Below are positions 24,240 through 32,703 of a stretch of 33,480 bases of DNA, piece by piece. Numbering within the stretch: position 1 is the stretch's first letter; the number at the start of each line of letters is the position of its first letter. The stretch is taken from contig CAYQBY010000017.1 in assembly GCA_964415865.1 (NCBI GenBank), positions 1 through 33,480 on the forward strand. The letters are read 5' to 3'. The position numbers and the translations under genes were made by a program. This DNA is from Thiopontia sp964415865 (GTDB lineage: Bacteria > Pseudomonadota > Gammaproteobacteria > GCF-002020875). The notes below the pieces were generated by a model, which had not been told where the DNA came from, ran no database searches, and saw only the letters and a program-made list of their open reading frames with translations.

Positions 24240-25091
24240 GTGAAAGAATTTAGCCAAATTGAGTCGTTAAGAAGGTATCTTGCTGAGCTGCGTCGTAGTG
24301 AAGAGTTAATTGCCTTTGTTCCAACCATGGGTAATCTTCATGAGGGGCATCTGGAGTTGGTGCGCCAGGCAAAACAGCATGCATCAGAGGTGGTTGTCTC
24401 CATCTACGTCAATCCAACCCAGTTTGGTGAGGGGGAGGATTTTGAGGATTATCCCAGAACTCTGCAACGGGACAGGGAGAAATTGGAGTCAGTAGGTGCT
24501 TCAGTCCTGTTTTTGCCATCCAATGGAGAGATCTATCCAGCTGGGGATCGCGCCGCGCTGACCACTGTTGAGGTTCCCGAGTTATCGGACCGACTCTGTG
24601 GCAGGTCGCGTCCTGGCCATTTTGCCGGAGTGGCGACAGTGGTTACCAAGCTGTTGAATATTGTGCAACCAAACATGGCGCTCTTTGGAGAAAAAGATTA
24701 TCAACAGTTGCTGATTATTCGTCATCTGGCGGCAGATCTTAATATTCCGGTTGAGATCATTGGGGTTCCAACATTTCGTGAGGATGATGGCTTGGCAATG
24801 AGTTCAAGGAATGGTTACCTCACTACTGCAGAGCGAGCACAGGCCCCACATCTATACCAGACCCTGCAGTGGGTCTGCCGACAGCTTGAGGCGGGAAGGG
24901 AGGATTACTCTCAAATTGAGCAGGAGGGAGAGTTTCGTCTGCAAGAGGTTGGCTTTGTAGTAGATTACCTCTCCATTATGCAACCCTCACTGTTAGCTGC
25001 GCAGAGTGGTGGCCAATTACTGGTGGTTTTGGGTGCAGTAAATATTGGGTCTACCCGGCTCATTGATAATTGTACGGTTAATCTGAGATAA
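24240..25091 (+). CDS. panC: Pantothenate synthetase
   Basis: A 283-residue cytidylyltransferase-fold ligase with PTMGNLHEGHLELV (HxGH-type nucleotide motif HEGH), YVNPTQFGEGEDF, FGEKDYQQL and MSSRNGYLT, all expected for PanC. It joins pantoate and beta-alanine using ATP. The start is GTG 24240, as no in-frame ATG precedes the conserved N-terminus. The 29-bp gap from panB and 7-bp gap to panD support one operon. Confidence 0.97.
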   Translation: MKEFSQIESLRRYLAELRRSEELIAFVPTMGNLHEGHLELVRQAKQHASEVVVSIYVNPTQFGEGEDFEDYPRTLQRDREKLESVGASVLFLPSNGEIYPAGDRAALTTVEVPELSDRLCGRSRPGHFAGVATVVTKLLNIVQPNMALFGEKDYQQLLIIRHLAADLNIPVEIIGVPTFREDDGLAMSSRNGYLTTAERAQAPHLYQTLQWVCRQLEAGREDYSQIEQEGEFRLQEVGFVVDYLSIMQPSLLAAQSGGQLLVVLGAVNIGSTRLIDNCTVNLR

Positions 25092-25098
25092 TAAGCGA

Positions 25099-25479
25099 AT
25101 GCAAATAAACATGCTCAAGACAAAACTGCACCGTGCAACCGTAACTCACTCCGAACTGGAGTATGAGGGGTCGTGTGCCATTGATGGAAGTCTGCTTGAT
25201 GCCTCTGGCATTATGGAGTACGAACAGATCCATATATACAATATCAATAATGGTGAGAGATTCACCACCTATGCGATCCGTGCAGAGGACCACTCCGGGG
25301 TGATCTCAGTCAATGGCGCCGCGGCCCACAAGGCTAATCCTGGAGATCTGGTAATCATCTGTGCCTACACAGCACTGGACAAGATGGAGGCGATCAATTT
25401 CAAGCCACGTCTTATCTATCTTGATGGTGATAATCGTATTGAGCGAACCGCCTATACCATCCCGGTACAGGCAGCATAG
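25099..25479 (+). CDS. panD: Aspartate 1-decarboxylase proenzyme
   Basis: A 126-residue proenzyme that makes beta-alanine from aspartate for PanC. The self-cleavage site EGSCAID is intact, and Ser after Gly becomes the pyruvoyl group. KLHRATVTHSELEYEG and GAAAHKANPGDLVII match the family. It is the last gene of the pan operon, converging on ppc with only a hairpin between them. Confidence 0.97.
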   Translation: MQINMLKTKLHRATVTHSELEYEGSCAIDGSLLDASGIMEYEQIHIYNINNGERFTTYAIRAEDHSGVISVNGAAAHKANPGDLVIICAYTALDKMEAINFKPRLIYLDGDNRIERTAYTIPVQAA

Positions 25480-25493
25480 AGAGACCAAATAAC

Positions 25494-25515
25494 CTGGTTA
25501 GATAATCCTAACCAG
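25494..25515. terminator. Candidate bidirectional hairpin between panD and ppc
   Basis: A perfect 8-bp inverted repeat, CTGGTTAG and CTAACCAG with a six-base loop, lies between the convergent panD and ppc genes and includes the ppc stop codon. Position fits a shared terminator, but the T-runs on either side are poor, so efficiency is uncertain. Confidence 0.45.
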
Positions 25516-28321
25516 TATTTCTCATTCCGTTAGAGATAGCATTAATAGTTCGTAGCAGTGGCTGCATCCATGGGTCGTTCTCCTCCTCTGGATGAGCAGA
25601 TGAGATAAATCTGCTATGTAGAATAATCTGAATATGGTTGAGCGGGTCCAGATATGGATTGCGACGCATAAGTGAGAGTGCCAGTGACGGAATATCCTCA
25701 AGTAGTGTCTCTTGTTCTGTAATCTCCAGAACCTGACGACAGGTTTTTGCGTGCTCTTTTTGTATCATATTAAAGATTTTTTCCGCACTCTCCTGGTTCT
25801 CGGCTAGCTGGGAGTACTCTTTTGCAATATCCATATCACCCTTGAATAGAGCCATCTGTGTATTACCGAGTAGCGCACTAAAGTAGGGCCATTGCCTGGC
25901 CATCTCTCTAAGCTGTTTCAGTTTTTCAGGTTTGTTATCTCGCCACTTTTCCAGTGCGCTTCCTATGCCGTACCAAGCTGGAAGTGTGTGTCTGGATTGA
26001 GCCCACCCAAATACCCACGGAATGGCACGAATGGAACTCTTGGAACGATCTCCCTTGGAGCGATGTGAGGGGCGAGAGCCGAGATTAAGCAGGCCAATCT
26101 CCATAACAGGTGTCGCCTCGTAAAAATAGTCTAACAGCCCTGGGGTGTTATCAATCAGGTTGCGGTAGCTCTTCTCTCCCAGTTTACTTAGACGCTCCAT
26201 TACCTTGCGGTGTTCAGGATGTTCAGATGTGCTTTTCTGAATCATGCAGGTACTGGCCTTCATCAGCCCGGTAACACCCATAGTCAGTTCGTATAGCGCA
26301 GTCTCTTCATTGGCGTACTTGTAGTAGAGTACCTCGCCCTGTTCAGTAAACTTGATCTGACCATGAACAGTTCCTGCTGGCTGTGAAAGAATTGCATCAT
26401 GGGTAGGGCCTCCGCCACGCCCGATGGTGCCACCACGACCGTGGAATAGACGACACTCTGTCTTATACTGTTTTGCAAGTTTTACAACCTGTTGTTGAGC
26501 CTTGTAAAGATGCCATGATGAGGATGCGATGCCGCCATCTTTTGATGAGTCTGAATAGCCGAGCATTACCTCCTGCAGGTTGCCAGATAGTGTGAGTAGC
26601 TCTTTGTAAGTCTGGTTCTTGAATAGTCTGCTTAATACAGGCTTCAATCTGTCAAGATCATCAATAGTTTCAAATAGTGGGGTTACCTGGATATGGCAGA
26701 AGCGTCCGTCAATATCACGTCCCACCAGACCGGCCTGACGAGCCAGGAAGAGTACCTCCAGCAGATGGCTGGCCTCATGAGTCATGGATATTACATAGTG
26801 TCCGAATGATTTGTGGCCCACCTCCTCACGCATCCGGTAGATAACATCGAACACCTCCAGGGTCTCCAGGGTATCTTGCTGGAGCAGATTTTTCTGCAGG
26901 GTAAGAGGACGATCCTGTTCTATGAGCTTGGCTAGTAGCTCTATCCGTTCTGACTCATCCAGACTGTTGTAGTCAATATCTGTTTTGCTGCTACTGAGCA
27001 TGTCGTCAATAGCCTCGGTATGGCGTGTCGACTCCTGACGTATATCCAGATGCAGAAGGTGGAAACCAAAGGTTTCAACCAGACGGATCAGATCCTGCAA
27101 ATCTCCTCTAGCGGTTCTTAGATCCCCCTGAAATACCAGGGCATCATAGATTAGTTGAAGATCATGTCTGAATTCATCGACTGATTCATACCCGGGAATG
27201 CGGTTATCCACATTATTGCCGAATATGCGGCGATTAAGAATCTCTAGATTGAGGGAGAGGCGGTGCTGAATAACAAATAGACGGCGACGATATGGTTCGT
27301 GTTCGAAGCGCTCTATCTGGTCACATTCGATAGATTGACAGAACTTCTCATCATTAGTGACCTGATCAATAAATGGTTGTGGCAGATCAGAGAGGGCGCT
27401 GGAGTGGGTCAGTACATGAGTCAGTGATTCGATTTGCCTGACATACTCTTCCAGGATTGTTTTTGCGTAGATACGTACAGCAGTCTCAGTGGTCTGAGGG
27501 GTGACGTATGGATTGCCGTCACGATCCCCACCAATCCATGAGCCAAAACGGAGGAATGATGGCACCTCAATCCCCTCAATGGTTGGGGCGCCATCCAGGT
27601 AAACCTTACGGATATGACGCTCCAGATTACGATAGAGCCGAGGCACTGATTTAAAAAGAGACTTTTGGTAATAATAGAGCCCCTGGTTGATCTCGTCTTC
27701 TACAGTAGGTTTACGGGTGCGGATCTCATCTGTATTCCAGAGTATCTGTATCTGCCCCTCCAGATCTCGAATAATCTCATCTTTTTCAGAGCGACTAAGG
27801 CGCGGGTCATCCAGCTGCTCCTCGTACTCAAAAACCCGACGCAGCCCTTCCATAATGGTTCTGCGGCGTGCCTCGGTGGGATGAGCTGTCATAACCGGCA
27901 TATAGGCCAGACTGTTTAACAGTGACTGTAGATCATCCTTGTCAATTCCATCATCGACAAAACCGTGCAGAGTCTCATCAAAAGATCCTCTCCAGAGTTG
28001 CTGGTCAGATAGAAGCTGTTTACGCCGTTGCAGGTGCTGGAACTCCTCCTCTGTCTGATTTATCAGGCTGAAGTAGATACTAAATGCCCTGATGACATGG
28101 GTTAACTGATCTGGATCCAGCTGTGCTATCAACTGCATCAGCCGCCCCCTTTTTTTAGTGCTCTCCTTGTTTCTGAGACTGATGAAGCCCTTTCTCAGGG
28201 TCTCAACAGCATCAAAAATATCGTCACCAGCCTGATTTTTCAGTACGTTACCAAGTAGTGTGCCCAGCAGTTTTACCCTGCTGCGAAGGATTTGATCTCT
28301 GGGTTGGGTAAGTTTATTCAT
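25508..28321 (-). CDS. ppc: Phosphoenolpyruvate carboxylase
   Basis: A 937-residue enzyme from ATG 28321; an upstream TTG at 28357 would add 12 residues but has no ribosome site. Catalytic motifs are intact: TAHPTEARRRT with the catalytic His, GGDRDGNPYVTPQTT, GYSDSSKDGG, FHGRGGTIGRGGGPTH, and C-terminal MRNTG. It carboxylates PEP to oxaloacetate with bicarbonate. It lies downstream of a rhodanese gene on the same strand. In this organism it could provide oxaloacetate both for amino acids and for the reductive branch starting with Mdh; that link is inferred. Confidence 0.97.
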   Translation of the reverse strand: MNKLTQPRDQILRSRVKLLGTLLGNVLKNQAGDDIFDAVETLRKGFISLRNKESTKKRGRLMQLIAQLDPDQLTHVIRAFSIYFSLINQTEEEFQHLQRRKQLLSDQQLWRGSFDETLHGFVDDGIDKDDLQSLLNSLAYMPVMTAHPTEARRRTIMEGLRRVFEYEEQLDDPRLSRSEKDEIIRDLEGQIQILWNTDEIRTRKPTVEDEINQGLYYYQKSLFKSVPRLYRNLERHIRKVYLDGAPTIEGIEVPSFLRFGSWIGGDRDGNPYVTPQTTETAVRIYAKTILEEYVRQIESLTHVLTHSSALSDLPQPFIDQVTNDEKFCQSIECDQIERFEHEPYRRRLFVIQHRLSLNLEILNRRIFGNNVDNRIPGYESVDEFRHDLQLIYDALVFQGDLRTARGDLQDLIRLVETFGFHLLHLDIRQESTRHTEAIDDMLSSSKTDIDYNSLDESERIELLAKLIEQDRPLTLQKNLLQQDTLETLEVFDVIYRMREEVGHKSFGHYVISMTHEASHLLEVLFLARQAGLVGRDIDGRFCHIQVTPLFETIDDLDRLKPVLSRLFKNQTYKELLTLSGNLQEVMLGYSDSSKDGGIASSSWHLYKAQQQVVKLAKQYKTECRLFHGRGGTIGRGGGPTHDAILSQPAGTVHGQIKFTEQGEVLYYKYANEETALYELTMGVTGLMKASTCMIQKSTSEHPEHRKVMERLSKLGEKSYRNLIDNTPGLLDYFYEATPVMEIGLLNLGSRPSHRSKGDRSKSSIRAIPWVFGWAQSRHTLPAWYGIGSALEKWRDNKPEKLKQLREMARQWPYFSALLGNTQMALFKGDMDIAKEYSQLAENQESAEKIFNMIQKEHAKTCRQVLEITEQETLLEDIPSLALSLMRRNPYLDPLNHIQIILHSRFISSAHPEEENDPWMQPLLRTINAISNGMRNTG

Positions 28322-28375
28322 CCCCTTCAGAATGACACACTCACCAGTGGAGTGCAATTGTTGGTGTTCTGCTCT

Positions 28376-28669
28376 CTAGCAGCTCATATAGTTTCTGAAT
28401 GATCCAAGATCATGGACATTATCGAAACCCATTGATTCAAGATAGGTTTTTGCCATACGGGTACGGGCTCCGGTGACACAATAGAGGACGATCGGACGCT
28501 CCTTGTCGAGCATATCCTCGGCAACCTGAATTGATTGGAGAGGGACGTTGACCGCATCAGGCAGACATCCCTGTGCATACTCCATCGGGCTACGGACATC
28601 GACCAGTTGTCCATCCTCATCTTTTATCATTCGCTGGGCATCTTCGCAGCTTATATTCTGTGAAAACAT
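28376..28669 (-). CDS. Single-domain rhodanese-like sulfurtransferase
   Basis: A 97-residue cytoplasmic protein with the rhodanese fold: LVDVRSPMEYAQGCLPDAVN, then the active loop YCVTGARTRMA carrying the persulfide-forming Cys. It has no signal peptide. GAGGAA precedes the ATG. Family members move sulfane sulfur, and the thiotrophic setting makes such a role plausible, but the acceptor cannot be told. It is about 54 bp upstream of ppc on the same strand, probably co-transcribed. Confidence 0.88.
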   Translation of the reverse strand: MFSQNISCEDAQRMIKDEDGQLVDVRSPMEYAQGCLPDAVNVPLQSIQVAEDMLDKERPIVLYCVTGARTRMAKTYLESMGFDNVHDLGSFRNYMSC

Positions 28670-28698
28670 ATCTGTTTCCTCTATTTTTATCTATGAGT

Positions 28699-28728
28699 CA
28701 CTACGATAATCCTGGCGATTATCACTAC
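28699..28728 (-). promoter_or_regulatory. Inverted repeat upstream of rhodanese gene
   Basis: GATAATC and GATTATC form a perfect 7-bp inverted repeat around CTGGC (28705-28723), and CACTAC is repeated directly on both flanks (28699-28704 and 28723-28728). It lies 36-54 bp upstream of the rhodanese ATG, where an operator could overlap a promoter. No regulator can be named. The rest of the roughly 200-bp gap (28670-28869) holds one other short hairpin, TCCCGT/ACGGGA near 28790-28810. Confidence 0.35.
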
Positions 28729-28869
28729 ATTAGTTGTCTTGTTATTTAGGCTCATACCATGGTTAAAGGTAAAATATGGAGAGCCATTTTCTCCCGTTAT
28801 TTGACGGGAAGGGTAGTGACAGTTACTAAATTAATACTGTCCGCATTGTACTATATTCAACAGTTTTCT

Positions 28870-28974
28870 TCAATGCTTATTCTGTGAATTTTTCTCATGT
28901 TTTCGGTTTCTACGTAAGGCTATAATGATGCCTATCACAAGGGCTAATGCCAGTAATGCAAATATTTTTCCCAT
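28870..28974 (-). CDS. 34-residue single-pass membrane peptide
   Basis: A short reading frame, ATG 28974 to TGA 28870, starting four bases after the DUF3301 gene stop. It encodes MGKIFALLALALVIGIIIAL followed by a basic, polar tail with Arg, Lys, His and Asn. The hydrophobic stretch (about 4-20) and positive-inside tail look like a real small membrane protein. There is no Shine-Dalgarno of its own, so it would depend on coupling to the upstream gene. Function unknown. Confidence is limited by length. Confidence 0.45.
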   Translation of the reverse strand: MGKIFALLALALVIGIIIALRRNRKHEKNSQNKH

Positions 28975-28978
28975 AATA

Positions 28979-29335
28979 TTATAGAGTTACGCTGTTTTCT
29001 GGTGGAGGTACGATAGTTGGATCCTGTGGTGGATCAATATGAATTAGATCAGAATATGGCCCAAGCATGGTCATTTTTCCCTGGAAACGGTCAGTTCCAT
29101 TATAACTGTAATCGAAGCTGTAGGTACGGTAAAAACGGATACGCCCACTACTATCTCGGCGCAGACGGATGCGTCGCAGAGAGACGGTCTGATCCAGTAG
29201 TTGTGCACCATAGTTTTTGCAGGTCAGGCGACACACAGTAATGGCACGTTCACGTGCACGCATACTATCAGACCAGAAGAAAATGGCTGAGAGAGGGGTG
29301 CCGAAAAGCAGAATGGTCTCTATAAGGTCTCGCAT
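28979..29335 (-). CDS. DUF3301 family protein
   Basis: A 118-residue protein with a short N-terminal hydrophobic helix followed by SDSMRARERAI, an LLDQTVSLRRIRLRRD stretch and a predicted beta-rich region ending in a Pro-rich tail. This pattern matches the DUF3301 family of gammaproteobacteria, whose function is not established. It is transcribed away from the cytochrome/sox genes and is followed at once by the 34-residue membrane peptide. Confidence 0.75.
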   Translation of the reverse strand: MRDLIETILLFGTPLSAIFFWSDSMRARERAITVCRLTCKNYGAQLLDQTVSLRRIRLRRDSSGRIRFYRTYSFDYSYNGTDRFQGKMTMLGPYSDLIHIDPPQDPTIVPPPENSVTL

Positions 29336-29438
29336 GGAGAGGTGACTTTATCAAACTTCAGATGGTATCATGGCGCCCCACGTTGTAATTGAATTGATTT
29401 TTTTTGGATTGACGATAAATCGTAAGGAGATAAAAGAG
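29336..29438. promoter_or_regulatory. Divergent promoter region between DUF3301 and cytochrome c genes
   Basis: The 103 bp between divergent start codons are AT-rich, with a run of eight T residues (29399-29406) and TTGACG ATAAATCG just before the cytochrome gene. AAGGAGA, about ten bases before ATG 29439, is the ribosome site that decides that start. I cannot place a convincing -35/-10 pair. Confidence 0.3.
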
Positions 29439-29759
29439 ATGAAGAATAGTCTATTGGTAATATTGGGAGCAGTTTCTGCAATGACAATCTCAACAAACGT
29501 ATCTGCAGATGCGGCTGGTGATTTTGCTGCCGGATGTTTTGCCTGTCACAGTCCTGCAACTGCAGCTGCAGTAGGTGCGCCTGGAATGGGTGACAAGGCT
29601 GCATGGGCTCCACGTATTGCCAAGGGAATGGATGTGCTTTATGCAACGGCTATCAATGGTTCTGCAACAAATCCACTAATGATGCCACGTGGTGGAACAG
29701 GGCTGAGTGATGATGCTCTGAAGGCTGTGGTCGACTATATGGTTGCGCAGTCAAAATAA
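29439..29759 (+). CDS. Periplasmic monoheme cytochrome c, cytochrome c5-like
   Basis: A 106-residue precursor starting at ATG 29439 behind AAGGAG; an in-frame upstream extension is not expected to be translated. A Sec signal peptide ends near VSADA (about residue 25). The heme motif CFACH is at 33-37, and M81 or M82 in LMMPRGG is the likely axial ligand. GDKAAWAPRIAKGMD is typical of cytochrome c5-like proteins. Being first before soxB, it is a plausible electron acceptor for the Sox system, passing electrons to the terminal oxidase; this is inference from position. Confidence 0.85.
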   Translation: MKNSLLVILGAVSAMTISTNVSADAAGDFAAGCFACHSPATAAAVGAPGMGDKAAWAPRIAKGMDVLYATAINGSATNPLMMPRGGTGLSDDALKAVVDYMVAQSK

Positions 29760-29765
29760 CAAACC

Positions 29766-29805
29766 TATTGTCATCCCTCTTCATTGAGGGACAATATATT
29801 GTCAT
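29766..29805 (+). promoter_or_regulatory. Palindrome and direct repeats upstream of soxB
   Basis: The 77-bp gap before soxB contains the perfect 14-bp palindrome GACAATATATTGTC (29790-29803). TATTGTCAT occurs twice (29766-29774 and 29797-29805), 31 bp or about three helical turns apart. CCCTC/GAGGG in between could form a small hairpin. A regulator site or weak attenuator is possible. Confidence 0.4.
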
Positions 29806-29836
29806 GGTGTAGTAATCATGACAAACAGAGAGGTCT

Positions 29837-31630
29837 GTGGCGGTGTCACTGAGTCGTCGTGAATTTGTTCGCTTAATGGGGTTGGCGGGGGCAGCAGGCC
29901 TGGTTCCTGCTGCAGCATTGGCAGATAGAAATCCTGCCGGAACTCTATACGATCGTCCAATGAAAGGGAATGTGCGTATTCTGCATATTACCGATACTCA
30001 TGCACAGCTACTTCCTATCTATTTCAGAGAGCCCAACATCAATATGGGGTTTGGCTACAGGTATGGCAAAGCTCCACATATTGTTGGTAACAACTTTCTG
30101 AACCATTTTGGAATTCAGAACGACTCTCAAGAGAGTCACGCCTTCACCTATCTTGGATTTGAGGAGGCTGCCAGACGTTATGGCAAGGTGGGAGGGTTCG
30201 CCCACCTGAAGACCCTGATCGATCAACTGCGGGCTGAGGCAGGGGATGGAAATAGTCTGCTACTTGATGGTGGTGATACCTGGCAGGGAAGTGGTACCTC
30301 ATTCAAGACTAGAGGCATGGATATGGTGCAGGCATGTAACCATCTTGGTGTCGATATAATGACAGGACATTGGGAATACACCTATCTGGATCATGAGGTT
30401 CTGAAAAATGTTGGGGCATTCAATGGTGACTTTATTGCCCAGAATGTAAAAGTGCGAGAGGAGTCATTGTTTGATTATCAATACAGTGAATCAGAAGGGT
30501 TTGATGAAGAGAGTGGCCATGTATTCAAGCCATACGCCATAAAACAGGTAAATGGTGCAAGGGTCGCGGTGATTGGACAGTCGTTTCCATACACGCCAAT
30601 TGCCAACCCTGGTCGCTTTATGCCGGATTGGACATTTGGTATAAAAGATGATGCCATGCAGGAGCTGGTAGATGAGGTGCGCGAAAATGAGAGACCTGAT
30701 GCAGTTATAGTGCTCTCTCATAATGGCATGGATGTAGATCTTAAGATGGCCTCCGTGGTTTCAGGGATTGATGCAATTTTTGGTGGCCATACCCATGATG
30801 GAATGCCTGTACCAACTCTGGTTAAAAACCGAGGGGGACAAACTCTAGTGACTAACGCAGGCTCCAATGGCAAGTTTGTCGGGGTTATGGACTTTGATAT
30901 TCGTAACGGTAAGGTACAGGGGTTTGAGTACTCTCTGCTCCCTGTATTCTCCAATCTGTTGAAAGCAGATGCTGGTATGCAGCAGTTGATTGATAATATT
31001 CGTGAACCATACTCAGAGTGGCTTAATGAGGAGTTAGCTGTTGCAGATCAGTTGCTCTATCGTAGAGGTAACTTCAATGGTACCTTCGATCAGATAATCT
31101 GTGACTCACTCAATAACCATTATGACTCACAGATATCTCTCTCTCCGGGATTTCGTTGGGGTACTACCATAATGGATGGGCAGAAGATCACCATGGATAA
31201 TGTGTTGAGTCAGACCTGTATCACATATCCAGAGACTTATATGCAGGAAATATCAGGAGAGATAATCAAAAATATTTTAGAACAGGTTTCTGACAATCTG
31301 TTTCATCCAGATCCATACTATCAGCAGGGTGGTGATATGGTGCGTGTAGGAGGATTGGATTATGTGTGTGATCCAACAGCAGGAATGGGGAAACGGATCA
31401 GTGAGATGACACTGGATAGTGGTGAAAAAATTGAGGCTGGGAAGAGGTACAAGGTATCCGGTTGGGCAACCGTAGGTTCAAAATCAACTGGTCCTGTTAT
31501 ATGGGATGTGGTGGCGGATTATCTGCGAGACCAGAAGGTTGCATCGGTTAAAAAATTAAATGTCCCGAGATTAAAAAACTCCATGGGAAACCCTGGTATC
31601 GAAAGTTATTCTGGAAATATATTGAACTGA
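29837..31630 (+). CDS. soxB: Thiosulfohydrolase SoxB
   Basis: A 597-residue periplasmic di-manganese hydrolase with a Tat signal (SRREFVRLMGLAGAAG, 6-21). Metal and substrate motifs are ITDTHAQLLP (D53, H55), LDGGDTWQGSGT (144-154), TGHWEYTY (176-183), LSHNGMDVD and GGHTHDGMP. Length is close to the family norm. It releases sulfate from the SoxY-bound thiosulfonate intermediate. The start is GTG 29837; a second GTG two codons later is an alternative. It heads the soxB-K-X-Y-Z order seen here. Confidence 0.96.
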   Translation: MAVSLSRREFVRLMGLAGAAGLVPAAALADRNPAGTLYDRPMKGNVRILHITDTHAQLLPIYFREPNINMGFGYRYGKAPHIVGNNFLNHFGIQNDSQESHAFTYLGFEEAARRYGKVGGFAHLKTLIDQLRAEAGDGNSLLLDGGDTWQGSGTSFKTRGMDMVQACNHLGVDIMTGHWEYTYLDHEVLKNVGAFNGDFIAQNVKVREESLFDYQYSESEGFDEESGHVFKPYAIKQVNGARVAVIGQSFPYTPIANPGRFMPDWTFGIKDDAMQELVDEVRENERPDAVIVLSHNGMDVDLKMASVVSGIDAIFGGHTHDGMPVPTLVKNRGGQTLVTNAGSNGKFVGVMDFDIRNGKVQGFEYSLLPVFSNLLKADAGMQQLIDNIREPYSEWLNEELAVADQLLYRRGNFNGTFDQIICDSLNNHYDSQISLSPGFRWGTTIMDGQKITMDNVLSQTCITYPETYMQEISGEIIKNILEQVSDNLFHPDPYYQQGGDMVRVGGLDYVCDPTAGMGKRISEMTLDSGEKIEAGKRYKVSGWATVGSKSTGPVIWDVVADYLRDQKVASVKKLNVPRLKNSMGNPGIESYSGNILN

Positions 31631-31684
31631 CCTTACTGTCAGATATGGCATGAAAAATTAATTAGGCAACACATGGTGTAGAGA

Positions 31685-32248
31685 GTGAATAAATTTATAT
31701 CAAATATACTATTAATTTTTGGTTGCATGATTATGTACGCAACACCCTCTAGAGCCGCAATAGATTATCAACAGGTGGAGGAGATAATCATTGCTGCAAA
31801 GTTGTCGATTGAGGAGGCCAGACGTGTCGGATTTGAGTGGCGTGATTCAAACAGTATCCTGGAATATGCAATTGTTGCTGCTGAGTCTGCAATGAGTGTG
31901 GAAGATATGGAAAATGCACTAAGTCTCGCACAAAAAGCCCTGCTTCAGGGTGAAGCTGCTCAGCTGCAGGCTAAGATAGCAGTAGATGTAGCCCCTAGAT
32001 TTGGTGTCATTATTAGGAAGATTCGTGAATATGATCAAGAGATTGCAGTTGCAAAATCTGCTCGTAAGGTTGCAGATGATGCAGGTTTTGAATGGAGAGA
32101 TACGACAGATTTGATAACCAAGGCTGATGTTGCTGCCAGGATTGGTCGTATAGATGAGGCTCTTCATTTGGCAAAGAGAGCCAGGTTTCAGGGTGAGGCT
32201 GCTCAGGCTCAGGCGATCGCACAGGCAAATGCAGAACCACGGTTTTGA
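31685..32248 (+). CDS. soxK: SoxK-like (SoxXA-binding) protein with two tandem repeat units
   Basis: A 187-residue secreted protein, GTG start, signal peptide to about residue 24 (ATPSRAA). It contains two copies of a helical unit. GFEWRDSNSIL (49-59) with LAQKALLQGEAAQLQA (81-96) and APRF (103-106) is repeated as GFEWRDTTDLI (134-144) with LAKRARFQGEAAQAQA (162-177) and EPRF (184-187). SoxK/SAXB proteins, which bind and stimulate SoxXA, usually have a single such unit of about 100 residues. Position next to soxX supports the call. The duplication is seen directly; the function is from family resemblance. Confidence 0.75.
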   Translation: MNKFISNILLIFGCMIMYATPSRAAIDYQQVEEIIIAAKLSIEEARRVGFEWRDSNSILEYAIVAAESAMSVEDMENALSLAQKALLQGEAAQLQAKIAVDVAPRFGVIIRKIREYDQEIAVAKSARKVADDAGFEWRDTTDLITKADVAARIGRIDEALHLAKRARFQGEAAQAQAIAQANAEPRF

Positions 32249-32277
32249 ATCTTAATCTATGTGAAAGGGGTAGTGTC

Positions 32278-32646
32278 GTGGATATAAAAAAACTGGTTTC
32301 AGCAGGGCTTTATTGCATAGTGTCTGCCCTATTGTCCATTCCTGTCTATGCGGCTAATGATAGTGCATCAGTAGAAAATATGGCAGAGGGGCGTGCTATT
32401 GCTTTTGATGTAAAAAGAGGAAACTGTTTGGCTTGTCACAGGATTGAAGGGGGGCGCATGGCTGGAGATATTGCCCCGCCAATTATGATGATGAAGATGC
32501 GTTATCCAAATAAGGCAGATCTAAGAGCACAGATATGGGATGCAACAGCATTAAATCCCGACACAATAATGCCTCCATTTGGTCGTCATGGGATAATAAG
32601 CGACTCAGATATCGACAAAGTAACTGATTTTATATACAGTCTGTGA
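32278..32646 (+). CDS. soxX: Sox monoheme cytochrome c SoxX
   Basis: A 122-residue precursor starting at GTG 32278 behind AAGGGG; a longer TTG-started frame overlaps the previous gene and lacks a ribosome site. The signal peptide ends near PVYAAND. The heme motif is CLACH (50-54), and M98 in TIMPPFG is the axial Met. APPIMMMKMRYPNKADLR and the final FIYSL fit SoxX. With SoxA it forms the cytochrome that oxidatively joins thiosulfate to SoxY. SoxA is not in the window and may follow soxZ. Confidence 0.94.
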   Translation: MDIKKLVSAGLYCIVSALLSIPVYAANDSASVENMAEGRAIAFDVKRGNCLACHRIEGGRMAGDIAPPIMMMKMRYPNKADLRAQIWDATALNPDTIMPPFGRHGIISDSDIDKVTDFIYSL

Positions 32647-32703
32647 GTCGTGATCTAGTGTGTGATTCTGAGATTAAAGTTTTACAGGAAGGAGAATAAT
32701 AAT

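Noticed and set aside
28322..28357. TTG-initiated longer PEP carboxylase
   Set aside because: No ribosome site precedes the TTG, and the added 12 residues are unlike the family N-terminus.
28790..28812. TCCCGT/ACGGGA hairpin as a terminator for the 34-aa gene
   Set aside because: The stem is only six pairs and no T-run follows on the minus strand.
29370..29438. 23-residue extension of the cytochrome c precursor
   Set aside because: ATG 29439 follows AAGGAG and directly begins a normal signal peptide.
32245..32277. TTG start for SoxX overlapping the SoxK-like gene
   Set aside because: GTG 32278 has AAGGGG upstream and gives a clean signal peptide.
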